DNA of 64,000 bases from Embleya sp042956465 (GCF_042956465.1 NZ_JBIBGL010000006.1:434001-498000), one strand, 5' to 3'. Numbered from the stretch's first letter, positions 52,973 to 62,056 are shown. Numbers and translations: made by a program. The notes: a model not told the origin generated them from the letters alone.

Positions 52973-53415
52973 GGCCCGGCTCCCGGGAACGCACCGGGCG
53001 CGCCGGGCGCGCCGAACTCGCTCATGACGGATATCCCTTCGGCGCGGTGTCGGTGACCCGGCCGAGATCCGCCTGTGGCGGCCGAGGGTGCTCGACTACC
53101 TTCCGTGATGGACAATGCACGACCACGGTAGGCCCGTGACCGGCGTCGGGGAACCCCTCACGGATCACCTGCGGCCCGCGCCCGACCGGGAGCACGGACG
53201 CCGCCGACCCGTCCCGAGGGCGCGCGGGCCCCGCCGACGCGCCGCCGGCCCGCAAGGCCCTGGCGACCGCGGTCGGCCGCCGGCGCCGTGCCGACCCGGT
53301 GTTCATGTCGGCGTCACGTGCCTGTCGTCGCGTGCTCATGCCGTCCTGCGACGGTAGCCCCGAGTGCTGGTTGTATGGACAACTTTGCGCACTCTCTGAG
53401 ACCGAGGAGACGCCC
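52973..53415. other. Gene-free region upstream of the phosphonate oxidation genes
   Basis: About 440 bp between divergent starts. A minus-strand open frame (53022-53525) has poor composition and overlaps the tmpA-like start; I do not call it. GTTGT-ATGG-ACAAC (53370-53383) and a GAGGAG ribosome site near 53404 are the clear signals. Confidence 0.5.
53370..53383. promoter_or_regulatory. Candidate operator upstream of the dioxygenase gene
   Basis: A perfect inverted repeat GTTGT-ATGG-ACAAC, continuing as ACAACTT. ACAACTT also occurs, on the other strand, before the transporter operon (about 56054-56062). A shared regulator, perhaps the GntR/UTRA protein between them, is inferred. Confidence 0.4.
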
Positions 53416-54483
53416 ATGGCTACCGCCCTGGACATCGGCGGCCTGTCCGCCGTGTGGCTGCGGGACAACTGCCCCTGCCCGCTGTGCCGCGACCCGCGAA
53501 CCGGGCAGAAGTTGTTCGGGATCACCGACCTACCGCCGGATGCGATCGCCGCCGAAGTCCGCGAGCACGGCTCCGAGGTGGAGATCGTGTGGGCGCCCGA
53601 CGGGCACCGATCCGTCTACGCCCGCTCGTGGTTCGACGCGCCCGCGGAGCCGGACCCCAGGAGCGAGGACGCCAAGTCGTTGTGGGATGCCGCGGAACTG
53701 GGCGCGGAGCGCTTCGAGTTCCCCTGGAGCAGCTACCCGGGGGACCCGGCACCCGCACTGACCGCCGTGCAACGGCTCGGCCTCGCGGTGCTCCGCGACG
53801 TCCCCTGCGTCGAGGAGCAGGTACTGGCAGTGGCGGGGACGTTCGGCTTCGTGCGGGAAACGAACTACGGCCGGCTCTTCGACGTCCGGGTCGAGGACCG
53901 ACCCAACAACCTCGCCTTCACCTCCGTGGCGATCACCCCGCACACCGACAACCCCTATCGCGATCCGGTGCCGACCGTGCAACTCCTGCACTGTCTGGCC
54001 AACGAGGCCGCCGGCGGCGACTCCGGCTTCGTCGACGGATTCCGGGCCGCCGCGCTGTTGCGCGACGAACAGCCGGACGCATACCGGGTGTTGGTGCGTA
54101 CGCCGGTGCCGTTCGAGTTCCGCGACGCGCACACCGAACTGCGGGCGCACCGGCCGATCATCGGCGCGGACGCCGCCGGTCGCATCCGCGAGGTGCGCTT
54201 CAACAACCGGTCGATGGGCACCCTGCGGCTCCCGGCCGACGAACTCGCCGAGTTCTACGCGGCCTATCGCGCTTTCGCCGAGACGTTGAACCGGCCCGAA
54301 TCGATGCTGACGCGGCGGCTGGAGCCGGGCGACTGCGTGGTGTTCGACAACACCCGGGTCCTGCACGCGCGTACCGCTTTCGACGGTGCGGGCAGGCGGC
54401 ATCTACAGGGCTGCTACGCCGACCTGGACGGCCTCGCCGGCACGTTGGGCGTCCTCGATCGCACGGCGGGGGACGCGGCATGA
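53416..54483 (+). CDS. TmpA/PhnY-type 2-oxoglutarate dioxygenase (gamma-butyrobetaine hydroxylase-like)
   Basis: A 355-residue Fe(II)/2-oxoglutarate oxygenase. The N-terminal domain has the zinc-binding cysteines NCPCPLC (18-24) of gamma-butyrobetaine-hydroxylase-like proteins. Iron ligands are His176 and Asp178 in TPHTDNP and His317 in NTRVLHART; an Arg near 328 (GRRHLQGCY) suits 2-oxoglutarate. Sequence alone cannot separate carnitine-synthesis from phosphonate enzymes, but it overlaps by 4 bp a PhnZ-like HD oxygenase. In TmpA/TmpB and PhnY/PhnZ, the first enzyme hydroxylates an aminoethylphosphonate at C1 and the second cleaves C-P. I infer that role. Confidence 0.83.
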   Translation: MATALDIGGLSAVWLRDNCPCPLCRDPRTGQKLFGITDLPPDAIAAEVREHGSEVEIVWAPDGHRSVYARSWFDAPAEPDPRSEDAKSLWDAAELGAERFEFPWSSYPGDPAPALTAVQRLGLAVLRDVPCVEEQVLAVAGTFGFVRETNYGRLFDVRVEDRPNNLAFTSVAITPHTDNPYRDPVPTVQLLHCLANEAAGGDSGFVDGFRAAALLRDEQPDAYRVLVRTPVPFEFRDAHTELRAHRPIIGADAAGRIREVRFNNRSMGTLRLPADELAEFYAAYRAFAETLNRPESMLTRRLEPGDCVVFDNTRVLHARTAFDGAGRRHLQGCYADLDGLAGTLGVLDRTAGDAA

Positions 54484-55049
54484 CGCACCGTCGGGAGATC
54501 GACACGGCCATTCTCGACGAACTCGCCGACCTTTTCGCCGACCAGGGTGCCGGCGAATACCTCGGCGAGGCGGTCACGATGGCCGAACACATGCTCCAGG
54601 CCGGGGCGATCGCCGAGGCCGAGGGCGCCCCCGAGCACCTGATCGCGGCGGCGCTGCTGCACGACATCGGGCACTTCCACGGGCCGCTGACCGGCCGCGA
54701 CCTGATGGCGGGCGAGGACAACCGGCACAGCCACACCGGCGCGGACCGGCTCGCGAAGCGGTTCGGGCCCGAGGTGACCGAGCCGATCCGGCTGCACGTG
54801 GCGGCGAAGCGCTACCTGTGCGCCACCGAGCCGGACTACGCGGCACGCCTGTCGGACGCGTCCGTGTACACGCTCGCCGTGCAGGGCGGCCCGATGGGTG
54901 AGGCCGAGGCGCGGGCCTTCGCGGACGGGCCGTACGCGGTCGACGCGGTCCGGGTGCGGCGCTGGGACGAGGCGGCCAAGGACGCCGACGCGCGTGTTCC
55001 GGACTTCGCCCATTTCCGGCCGCTGCTGACCGGGTTGCTGCTGCCGTGA
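54480..55049 (+). CDS. HD-domain diiron oxygenase cleaving 1-hydroxyphosphonates (PhnZ/TmpB-like)
   Basis: A 189-residue HD-domain protein. Residues line up with the known PhnZ site: Tyr27 and Glu30 (PhnZ Tyr24, Glu27), His37 (34), His61-Asp62 (58-59) in LLHDIGH, His83 (80), His106 (104), Lys110 (108) and Asp163 (161). The SVYTLAVQGGPM segment also fits. PhnZ uses a mixed-valent diiron site and O2 to cleave the C-P bond of 1-hydroxy-2-aminoethylphosphonate, giving glycine and phosphate. Its ATG overlaps the dioxygenase stop (ATGA). Residue matches are from memory of the PhnZ structure papers. Confidence 0.87.
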   Translation: MTHRREIDTAILDELADLFADQGAGEYLGEAVTMAEHMLQAGAIAEAEGAPEHLIAAALLHDIGHFHGPLTGRDLMAGEDNRHSHTGADRLAKRFGPEVTEPIRLHVAAKRYLCATEPDYAARLSDASVYTLAVQGGPMGEAEARAFADGPYAVDAVRVRRWDEAAKDADARVPDFAHFRPLLTGLLLP

Positions 55050-55151
55050 ACCGTCGGCCCGGTGCGCTCGGCCGCACGGGCCGCCGGGCCGACCGTCCGT
55101 TGCCGGGCCGGTTGCCCGCCGCCGGCGCTCGACCGCCCGCCGCCGTCCCGG

Positions 55152-55898
55152 TCAGCCCCGTCGGCGGTGCAGCGCCGTCGTGGCCACCGAATTGTGCACC
55201 GTGAACGCCACGGTGCCCGGGAGGTAGCGGTCCTGCGACCACTCCACGGGCACGCCCGCCGGATCCGTCGTGCGACGCCGCTCGCGGAGCAGTGACGTGC
55301 CCGGCGGGCAGCCCAGCAGCCGGGCGTCCTCCGCGTCGGCCGGCCACTGATCGATCGTGTGGTCGGCGTCGGTGAACAGCACGCCCAGTTCCTCCAGCGG
55401 TTCGGTGTGCGAGACCGCGTCGATCGGGAAACCCTGCACCAGGGCCCCGATCCGCTCCGGATAGACCGTACGCTCGATCATCACCGGCACCCGGGAGAGC
55501 GTGCGCAGCCGCAACACCCGGTACACCGACGACCCCGGCTCCAGGCCCAACTGCGCGCACTCGCCCGGATCGGCCACCGCCGGCTCGACCGCCACGGTGC
55601 GCCCCCCGGGCTCTTCGCCGATCGAGCGCGCCCAGCGGGTGAAGCTCGACAATTCGGCGAAGCTCTGCGTCCGGGAGGCGCCCAGGACCACCCGACGGGT
55701 GCCGCGTCGGGAGGTGACCATCCCGTCCGCGCGCAACACCGCGAGTGCCTGGCGCACCGTGCCGCGGGAGACGCCGTAGTGCTGCGCGAGGTCGGCTTCG
55801 GTGGGCAAGCGGCCCCCGGAGCCGTACCTGCCGGTCGTGATCGCCTCGCGCAGATCGGCCGCGACCTGCCGATACCGCGCCTCGCCCTGAACCCCCAT
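55152..55898 (-). CDS. GntR-family regulator, HutC/UTRA subfamily
   Basis: A 248-residue regulator. The winged helix is N-terminal (YRQVAADLREAITTGRYGSG, then LPTEADLAQHYGVSRGTVRQ), and the UTRA effector domain follows (VPVMIERTVYPERIG, PAGVPVEWSQDRYLPGT). UTRA proteins sense small molecules; PhnF/PhnR-like members control phosphonate genes. It is convergent with the HD oxygenase gene and divergent from the transporter operon, so it probably regulates both. The ATG at 55898 follows a G-rich ribosome site. Confidence 0.86.
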   Translation of the reverse strand: MGVQGEARYRQVAADLREAITTGRYGSGGRLPTEADLAQHYGVSRGTVRQALAVLRADGMVTSRRGTRRVVLGASRTQSFAELSSFTRWARSIGEEPGGRTVAVEPAVADPGECAQLGLEPGSSVYRVLRLRTLSRVPVMIERTVYPERIGALVQGFPIDAVSHTEPLEELGVLFTDADHTIDQWPADAEDARLLGCPPGTSLLRERRRTTDPAGVPVEWSQDRYLPGTVAFTVHNSVATTALHRRRG

Positions 55899-56046
55899 CG
55901 CCACCCCCCGAATTCCCTTGCCGGGACGTCCGACCGTGGCGACCCTACCCGTTCGTCGAGAGCCTGCCGGGCCGCACGCCCATTTCCCGGGAACCTCGCG
56001 CGCCCGTGCCGCTGCGTTCACGTGGCGGACATCGACGTCGGGCGTA

Positions 56047-56064
56047 CTGGACCAAGTTGTACAG
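56047..56064. promoter_or_regulatory. Candidate GntR site before the transporter operon
   Basis: CTGGACCAAGTTGTACAG, an imperfect dyad (six of nine pairs), about 40 bp before the binding-protein start. Its reverse complement contains ACAACTT, shared with the region before the dioxygenase gene. A weak call. Confidence 0.35.
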
Positions 56065-56103
56065 CCAACTCCGGCACGCCATTCGAAGCTCCAGGAGAAC
56101 CCC

Positions 56104-57291
56104 GTGACAGTGCTCCGCGTTCGTGCGACCGGACTGGTGGCCGGCCTCGCCGTGGCCGCGCTCACCCTGAGCGCGTGCGGCTCGGCATCCGACAAGACGT
56201 CCGCGGCCGGCACCTCCGCCACGCCGGGCGCTCCCGCCGGGGCCAAGGACGCGGCGTCGGCCACGTCCGTCCAGGACTTCGGCGGCATGGAGGCGCTGGT
56301 GGCCGCCGCGAAGAAGGAGGGCAGGCTCAACGCGATCGCGTTGCCCCGCGACTGGGCCAACTACGGCGCGCTGATCGACGCCTTCCAGGCCAAGTACGGC
56401 ATCAAGGTGGAGGTGGAGAACCCCGACGGCTCGTCCCAGGACGAGATCAACGCGGTGACCCAGCGCAAGGGCCAGGACCGCTCGCCCGACGTGGTGGACC
56501 TGGGCAACGCATTCGCGCTCAGCGCCGCCAAGCAGGACCTGCTCGCGCCGTACCGGGTCGCCGCGTTCGACCGGATCCCCGAGCCGCAGAAGGATGCCCA
56601 GGGCCGTTGGTTCAACGACTACGGCGGCTACATCTCGATCGGCTGCGACGCCGCGCGGATCAAGGAGTGCCCGAAGACGTTCGCCGATCTGCTCAAGCCG
56701 CAGTACAAGGGCCAGGTCGCGCTCAACGGCAACCCGACCAAGTCCGGCTCGGCGTTCGGCGGCGTGTACGCGGCAGCCCTCGCGAGCGGCGGCTCGTTCG
56801 ACGACATCCAGCCCGGCCTGGACTTCTTCGGCAAGCTCAAGAAGAACGGCAACTACAACCCGGTCGAATCGACCCCGGCCACCGTGCAAAAGGGCGAGAC
56901 GCCGATCAGCATCGACTGGGACTACCTCAACGCCGGCTATGCGGACGAGTTCAAGTCCAAGGGCGTCGACTGGCAGGTGAACATCCCCGCCGACGGGGTC
57001 TACGCCCAGTACTACTCGCAGGCGATCGTGAAGTGGGCACCGCACCCGGCCGCCGCGCGCCTGTGGCAGGAATTCCTGTACAGCCCCGAAGGCCAGAACC
57101 TGTGGCTCAAGGGCTACGCCCGTCCGGCGCTGATGGGTGCCATGAAGGAGGCCGGCACGCTGGACGCCGGGTTCGCCGCGAAGCTGCCCGCGGTGCCCGG
57201 TGGCGGCACCCCGGTCTTCCCGACCCCGGACCAGGTGGACAAGGCCAAGAAGGTCCTCACCGGTGGCTGGGGCCAGGCAGTCGCCGGATGA
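56104..57291 (+). CDS. ABC transporter substrate-binding lipoprotein (2-aminoethylphosphonate/PhnS-like)
   Basis: A 395-residue extracellular binding protein of the iron/polyamine/2-AEP type. The lipoprotein signal ends in LTLSAC (Cys25), followed by a Ser/Ala-rich linker. The core shows EALVAAAKKEGRLNAIALPR and SIDWDYLNAGYA. The GTG start has AGGAGAA five bases upstream. It begins a four-gene importer operon next to C-P cleaving enzymes, so a phosphonate cargo is likely. Relatives bind Fe(III), putrescine or thiamine, so binding tests would be needed. Confidence 0.86.
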   Translation: MTVLRVRATGLVAGLAVAALTLSACGSASDKTSAAGTSATPGAPAGAKDAASATSVQDFGGMEALVAAAKKEGRLNAIALPRDWANYGALIDAFQAKYGIKVEVENPDGSSQDEINAVTQRKGQDRSPDVVDLGNAFALSAAKQDLLAPYRVAAFDRIPEPQKDAQGRWFNDYGGYISIGCDAARIKECPKTFADLLKPQYKGQVALNGNPTKSGSAFGGVYAAALASGGSFDDIQPGLDFFGKLKKNGNYNPVESTPATVQKGETPISIDWDYLNAGYADEFKSKGVDWQVNIPADGVYAQYYSQAIVKWAPHPAAARLWQEFLYSPEGQNLWLKGYARPALMGAMKEAGTLDAGFAAKLPAVPGGGTPVFPTPDQVDKAKKVLTGGWGQAVAG

Positions 57292-58226
57292 GCACCGACC
57301 TCTCCGACGTCCGCGCCTCCGCCGCGGTCCGGATCGCGCCCGCGCCCGCCTCGCGCGCGCCGCGTGCGGTCCGGCCCCGGCGGCGGCGCCGCGCTCCGCA
57401 CTGGCTCGGCGTCGCGCCGTTGCTGCTGTTCGCCGCCGTGGTCTTCGGCGTGCCGACGGCCGCGATGGTCTTCGGCGCCTTCACCACGCCGGCCACCGCC
57501 CCCGACGGCGTACAGGCCACCGGCGCCAACATGGCCGCCTCCGTGCAAGGCGCCTACCTGACCGCGCTGGTCGGCAGTGTGAAGTTGTCCGCCGTCACGG
57601 CGCTGATCGCCACCGGATGCGCACTGCCGATCGCCTACACCGTGGTGACCTCGCGCTTTCGCTTCGTCCGCGAGGCGGCACTGACCGCATCCGGCGTGCT
57701 CGCCAACTTCGGCGGGGTCGCACTCGCGTTCGCATTCGTGGCCACGCTCGGCAACGCCGGTGTGGTGACCGGCGAATTGGACCTGACCGAGCACGGCTGG
57801 AGCCTCTACAGCTTCACCGGACTGTCCGTGGTCTACCTCTACTTCCTGATCCCGCTCATGGTGCTCATCCTGACCCCCTCCCTCGAAGGACTGCGCAAGC
57901 AGTGGCGCGAGGCGGCGCGCAACAACGGGGCCAACGCGTTCCGCTACTGGTTGCACGTCGCGTTGCCGATCCTGACGCCCGCGCTGCTCGGCGGATTCGT
58001 GTTGCTCTTCGGCTCGGCGTTCGCCGCCTACGCGACGGCAGCCGCGATGGTCGGCAGTTCGGTGCCGTTGGTGACGATGCAGATCGCCGACGCGCTGTCC
58101 GGCAACGTCCTGGTCGACCAGGGCAACGTGGCGCTCGCGCTCAGCCTGGACATGGTCGTGGTGGCCGGCCTGGTCACCGCCGTTCACCTGCCCCTTCAGC
58201 GCCGGAGTGCCCGATGGCTCGACTAG
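57288..58226 (+). CDS. ABC transporter permease 1 (PhnU/V-like)
   Basis: A 312-residue permease with a long Arg/Ala-rich cytoplasmic tail, six spans and the EAA loop (REAARNNGANAFRYWLHVAL). The ATG overlaps the binding-protein stop by four bases. It pairs with the next permease to form the channel. Confidence 0.9.
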   Translation: MSTDLSDVRASAAVRIAPAPASRAPRAVRPRRRRRAPHWLGVAPLLLFAAVVFGVPTAAMVFGAFTTPATAPDGVQATGANMAASVQGAYLTALVGSVKLSAVTALIATGCALPIAYTVVTSRFRFVREAALTASGVLANFGGVALAFAFVATLGNAGVVTGELDLTEHGWSLYSFTGLSVVYLYFLIPLMVLILTPSLEGLRKQWREAARNNGANAFRYWLHVALPILTPALLGGFVLLFGSAFAAYATAAAMVGSSVPLVTMQIADALSGNVLVDQGNVALALSLDMVVVAGLVTAVHLPLQRRSARWLD

Positions 58227-59050
58227 GCCGGATCCGCTGGTCGCGGGGCGTCGTCCTGCTGATCGCCGGCACCTACTTCCTGCTGCCTATGGTGTGCTCG
58301 GTGGTCTTCAGCATCGACGTGCCCGGCCAGGGCATCACGTTCGATGCGTACACCGGGATCCTGGGGGCCGACGGCTTCCTGGACAGCCTCGTCCTCACCC
58401 TCGAACTCGCCGCTGCCACCGTGGTATTGGTGTTGCTGCTGCTGGTGCCCGCGCTGATCACCGTACGGCTGACCGCGCCGCGACTGCGCTGGGTGATCGA
58501 AGTGGTGTGCTCACTGCCGCTGGTGGTGCCCGCCATCGCGCTGGTCGCCGGCATCGGCACGGTGCTGCGCTGGGGGCCGGACCACCTGGCCGACACCCCG
58601 TTGTACGACACGTTCATCGCCATCCAGGACCCCGACTTCCCCGTAGTGCTCGTGCTGGCGTACACGCTGATGGCGCTGCCGCTGGCGTACCGCACGCTGG
58701 ACGGCGGGCTCGCCGCGATCGACCTGAAGGTGCTGGTCGAGGCGGCGCGCGCGTGCGGCGCGACCTGGCCGCGCGCGGTGCTCCGGGTGGTCCTGCCGAA
58801 CCTGCGCGGCGCGCTGCTCAACACCGCGTTCCTGACCCTCGCGCTCGTGCTCGGCGAGTACACCGTGGCCGCGATCCTGGGCTACCGCCCCTTCGCGGTG
58901 TGGATCGTCGGTATCGGCGGTTCGCAGGCCGAGATGTCGGTCGCGGTGTCCGTGATCGGCCTGCTCGTCACCTGGGTGCTGCTGCTCGCACTCGCCACCG
59001 CCGGCCGGCCGCGCAGCGCCCGGACGAACACCACCCCGGAGACCTCGTGA
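58214..59050 (+). CDS. ABC transporter permease 2 (PhnU/V-like)
   Basis: A 278-residue permease, about six spans (first: GVVLLIAGTYFLLPMVCSVV), EAA loop VEAARACGATWPRAVLRVVL. Its start overlaps the first permease gene by 13 bases and its stop overlaps the ATPase start (GTGA). Together these overlaps show tight coupling of all four genes. Confidence 0.9.
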   Translation: MARLGRIRWSRGVVLLIAGTYFLLPMVCSVVFSIDVPGQGITFDAYTGILGADGFLDSLVLTLELAAATVVLVLLLLVPALITVRLTAPRLRWVIEVVCSLPLVVPAIALVAGIGTVLRWGPDHLADTPLYDTFIAIQDPDFPVVLVLAYTLMALPLAYRTLDGGLAAIDLKVLVEAARACGATWPRAVLRVVLPNLRGALLNTAFLTLALVLGEYTVAAILGYRPFAVWIVGIGGSQAEMSVAVSVIGLLVTWVLLLALATAGRPRSARTNTTPETS

Positions 59051-60165
59051 CCATGACGTTCGACCAGCCGAAGACCCTCGCCGAGGCCGGACCGCAGATC
59101 GGCGCCGCCGATGCAGCCGGGGCCACGATCGAATTCCGGGGCCTGCAACGCTCGTTCGGGAACGTGCGGGCTCTGGCCGGTCTCGACCTGACGGTCGGTC
59201 GGGGCGAACTCGTCGCCCTTTTGGGTCCGTCCGGATGCGGCAAGACCACCGCCCTGCGGGTGGTGGCGGGCTTCGAGCACCCCGACGCCGGCGAAGTGCT
59301 GGTCGACGGCGAGGACATCACCCGAGTCCCCGCGCATCGTCGCGACGCGGGCATGGTCTTCCAGTCGTACAGCCTCTTCCCGCATCTGAGCGCGCTGGAC
59401 AACGTGGCATTCGGCCTGCGGATGCGGGGCGTGGGTCGCGCCGAGCGGCGCGCTCGCGCCGGCGAACTCCTGGACCTGGTCGGCCTTCCGGACCGGGCCG
59501 ACCGGTATCCGCACCAGCTCTCCGGCGGCCAGCAACAGCGGATCGCGCTGGCCCGGGCCCTCGCGCTGCGCCCACGTGTCCTGCTGCTGGACGAACCGCT
59601 GTCGGCGCTGGACGCGCGGGTACGGCTGACCCTGCGCGACGAGATCCGCCGGCTCCAGCAGGAACTCGGCATCACCACACTGTTCGTGACCCACGATCAG
59701 GAGGAGGCGCTCTCGCTCGCCGACCGGGTCGCGGTGATGAACGCGGGCCGACTGGAACAGTGCGCACCGCCGGCGGAGCTGTACGCCCGACCCGCAACCG
59801 CGTTCGTCGCCGAGTTCGTCGGAGTGATGAGCCGCGTACCCGCCCACGCCGACGGTGCGGTGGTGCGCGTCCTCGGCCGCACCCTGCCGATCGACGGCGA
59901 CCCGGCCCACGGTGACGTGGACGTGCTCCTGCGCCCGGAGTCGATCGAGGTGGTGGCCGCGGCGGACGGCTCGGCGCAGGTGCTGGGCGCGGCCTTCCTG
60001 GGGGCGGTCACCCGCCTGAGCGTGCGCTCGGCCGCCGGCGCGACGGTCAAGATCGACATACCCTCGCACGTCGCCACGACGCTGCCCCTGGGCTCTCGCG
60101 TCGAACTCGCCCTGCCGGAACGGCCGGTACTGGTCGCACCCCGCAAGGAGCCGCCCCACGCGTAG
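59047..60165 (+). CDS. ABC transporter ATPase (PhnT-like)
   Basis: A 372-residue ATPase. Walker A GPSGCGKTT, signature LSGGQQQRIALARAL, Walker B LLLDEPLSALD, switch His in VTHDQEEALSL; the last 110 residues form a TOBE-type regulatory domain. The GTG at 59047 overlaps the permease stop; an ATG two codons later is an alternative start. It powers the two permeases. Confidence 0.92.
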   Translation: MTMTFDQPKTLAEAGPQIGAADAAGATIEFRGLQRSFGNVRALAGLDLTVGRGELVALLGPSGCGKTTALRVVAGFEHPDAGEVLVDGEDITRVPAHRRDAGMVFQSYSLFPHLSALDNVAFGLRMRGVGRAERRARAGELLDLVGLPDRADRYPHQLSGGQQQRIALARALALRPRVLLLDEPLSALDARVRLTLRDEIRRLQQELGITTLFVTHDQEEALSLADRVAVMNAGRLEQCAPPAELYARPATAFVAEFVGVMSRVPAHADGAVVRVLGRTLPIDGDPAHGDVDVLLRPESIEVVAAADGSAQVLGAAFLGAVTRLSVRSAAGATVKIDIPSHVATTLPLGSRVELALPERPVLVAPRKEPPHA

Positions 60166-60356
60166 GGCCGTCGGAGCGTTCGCGCGGGATCAGAGTCGGC
60201 CGCCGGCGGGCCGAGGCCGCGCGCAAGGCGTGGCCGGCGACCCTTCCGGCACCGGGTCCGCATGATCACGCGGATGTCCCACAGGTAGCTTTCAGGCGTG
60301 GACCCGCGGTCGGTGAGTGGCCGTGGTTCAGGCGGTGCCCGGGAAAGGGGTTCTCC

Positions 60357-61310
60357 ATGGGAGAGACGTTGCGAGTGGCGATGATCGGTGCCGGCGGGAT
60401 CGGCGGCTACTTCGGCGGCCGGCTGGCCGCCGCGGGGCACGACGTCACCTTCGTCGCACGAGGTGCACATCTGGAGGCCCTGCGGCGCGAAGGGTTGTCC
60501 GTGGACAGTGTGGCCGGCAGCTTCACCGTCGCGCCGGCGCAGGCGACCGACGACACCCGCGACATCGGCGAGGTCGACGTGGTGATGTTGTGCGTGAAGA
60601 CCTGGCAACTACCCCCGGCCATCGCGGCGTTGGAGCCGCTCGTCGGTCCGGGAACGGCGGTCGTCACCGTGCAGAACGGTGTCGAGGCCCCCGAACAGGT
60701 CGCCCAGGCGATCGGCCGACACGCCGTCCTGCCCGGCACCGTGAAGATCTTCGCGAACCTGGACGGGCCCGGGCGAGTGCGCCATGTCGGCGGCCCGGCC
60801 GCACTGACCTTCGCGGAATGGGACAACCGGCCGACGGAACGAGCGGAACGGTTGCGCGCCGCGCTGGACACCGCCGGCACGACCGCGGTGATATCCGCGG
60901 ACATCTGGGCCGAGTTGTGGGCGAAGTTCCTGTTCGTGGTGCCGTTCGGCGGTCTCGGCGTCGCCACCGACGCGCCCATCGGAGTGCTGCGCTCCCGCGA
61001 AGGCACACGTCGGCTGCTCGTCGACGCCATGCGCGAGATCCGGCAGGTCGCGCAGGCGATGGGCATCGCACTGCCCGACGACATCCTGGACACGACGATG
61101 GCGTTCGTGGACGGACAACCCGCCACCGGCACATCCTCGTTGCAGCGCGACATCGCCTCCGGCCACCGATCCGAACTCGAGGCCTGGACGGGCGCGGTGG
61201 TACGCCTGGGCGCACGCACGGGTACCGCGACGCCGGTCAACAACCTCCTGTACGAGGTGGCAAGCGTGCGTGCGGCTCGATCCGAGGTCCCGCCCGAGAC
61301 CATCGGTTGA
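60357..61310 (+). CDS. 2-dehydropantoate 2-reductase family oxidoreductase
   Basis: A 317-residue NAD(P)H-dependent enzyme with the Rossmann loop GAGGIGGYFGG (11-21), the NGVEAP segment near 106-111, the catalytic-lysine region AELWAKFLF and the C-terminal PVNNLLYE motif. It belongs to the PanE/ApbA family. Many actinomycetes carry several such proteins, and not all make pantoate, so I do not assign panE. It follows the transporter operon after 191 bp and has its own ribosome site and terminator. Confidence 0.87.
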   Translation: MGETLRVAMIGAGGIGGYFGGRLAAAGHDVTFVARGAHLEALRREGLSVDSVAGSFTVAPAQATDDTRDIGEVDVVMLCVKTWQLPPAIAALEPLVGPGTAVVTVQNGVEAPEQVAQAIGRHAVLPGTVKIFANLDGPGRVRHVGGPAALTFAEWDNRPTERAERLRAALDTAGTTAVISADIWAELWAKFLFVVPFGGLGVATDAPIGVLRSREGTRRLLVDAMREIRQVAQAMGIALPDDILDTTMAFVDGQPATGTSSLQRDIASGHRSELEAWTGAVVRLGARTGTATPVNNLLYEVASVRAARSEVPPETIG

Positions 61311-61356
61311 TTGGGACTCGTCCGGTTCGAGGGACGGGTCGACGTGCCGTACCGCT

Positions 61357-61393
61357 CCGGGCCGGTGCCGCGATCGATGCGGCACCGGCCCGG
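61357..61393 (+). terminator. Hairpin after the reductase gene
   Basis: A perfect 15-bp stem (61357-61371 with 61379-61393) with loop GATCGAT, 46 bases past the stop. Confidence 0.85.
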
Positions 61394-61582
61394 GCGCCGG
61401 GCGCGGGGGCCGTCGGGTGACGGCTGCCGGGTGCCGGGCGCCGAGTGCCGGGTTACGGCCGCCGGGTCCGATGCTCGGACGGCGAAGGGCTGCGTCTCGG
61501 CGGGCGGTCACGTCGAGTCGGACGAGCCCGACAGCGGGGCGTGCTCCGGGCCGGGCGGGGGCGGATGGTCGGCAGTCGGACG

Positions 61583-61957
61583 TCAGTCGGTGACCAGGTC
61601 CATCCGCAGGAACTCGGTGATCCGGAGCAGCTTCGGTGGCCGGGCCACCTCGTCGGGGAGCGCCTGGAACGCCTCGGCTGCTCCGACGAGACGTGGGGCG
61701 GCGAGTCTCATCTCCTTCCCGCCGGCCCGGAGCCGTGCACCGTCGGCCGCCAGGACGTTGCGTACCCAGTCCGAGCCCGAGCCGTACACCGGGACGAACA
61801 GGTAGCCGCCGTCCACGGGATGCGCGTCGAGCGGTGTGCGGTACGTCCGGCCGGAGGTGCGCCCGACGTGGGTCAGCACCGGCCACTTCCCGCCCGCGAT
61901 CGCACGAGGGTTGAACATCCGCTTGTTCACATGCCCCCACCACCTCGGCATCGGCAT
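61583..61957 (-). CDS. DUF385/F420-type nitroreductase-like protein
   Basis: A 124-residue split-beta-barrel protein (MPMPRWWGHVNKRMFNPRAI...). The segment THVGRTSGRTYRTPLD and the following LFVPVYGSGSDWVRNV are characteristic of deazaflavin (F420)-dependent nitroreductase-family proteins (DUF385). AAGGAG lies six bases before the ATG at 61957. It is divergent from a TetR gene with twin palindromes between them, suggesting a substrate-induced detoxification enzyme. Cofactor use is inferred from family. Confidence 0.83.
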   Translation of the reverse strand: MPMPRWWGHVNKRMFNPRAIAGGKWPVLTHVGRTSGRTYRTPLDAHPVDGGYLFVPVYGSGSDWVRNVLAADGARLRAGGKEMRLAAPRLVGAAEAFQALPDEVARPPKLLRITEFLRMDLVTD

Positions 61958-62038
61958 CGGCGTCTCCTTCTCCCGCCCCGACAGGGCGCGTTTCGGTCCG
62001 GCGCGATCGTCGGCCTCCCGGCCGATCCCGACCCCGGG

Positions 62039-62052
62039 CTTACGCTCGTAAG
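62039..62052. promoter_or_regulatory. TetR operator copy 1 (DUF385 side)
   Basis: CTTAC-GCTC-GTAAG, a perfect 14-bp dyad; the same core recurs 19-20 bases away in copy 2. Confidence 0.75.
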
Positions 62053-62056
62053 GCTG

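Noticed and set aside
53022..53525. Minus-strand open frame of 167 codons upstream of the dioxygenase gene
   Set aside because: It overlaps the well-supported dioxygenase start, has poor codon bias and low-complexity composition.
61390..61470. Short GCCGGGTGCCGGG-like repeats as a CRISPR or repeat array
   Set aside because: The units are irregular, very short and without spacers; they look like GC-rich slippage after a terminator.
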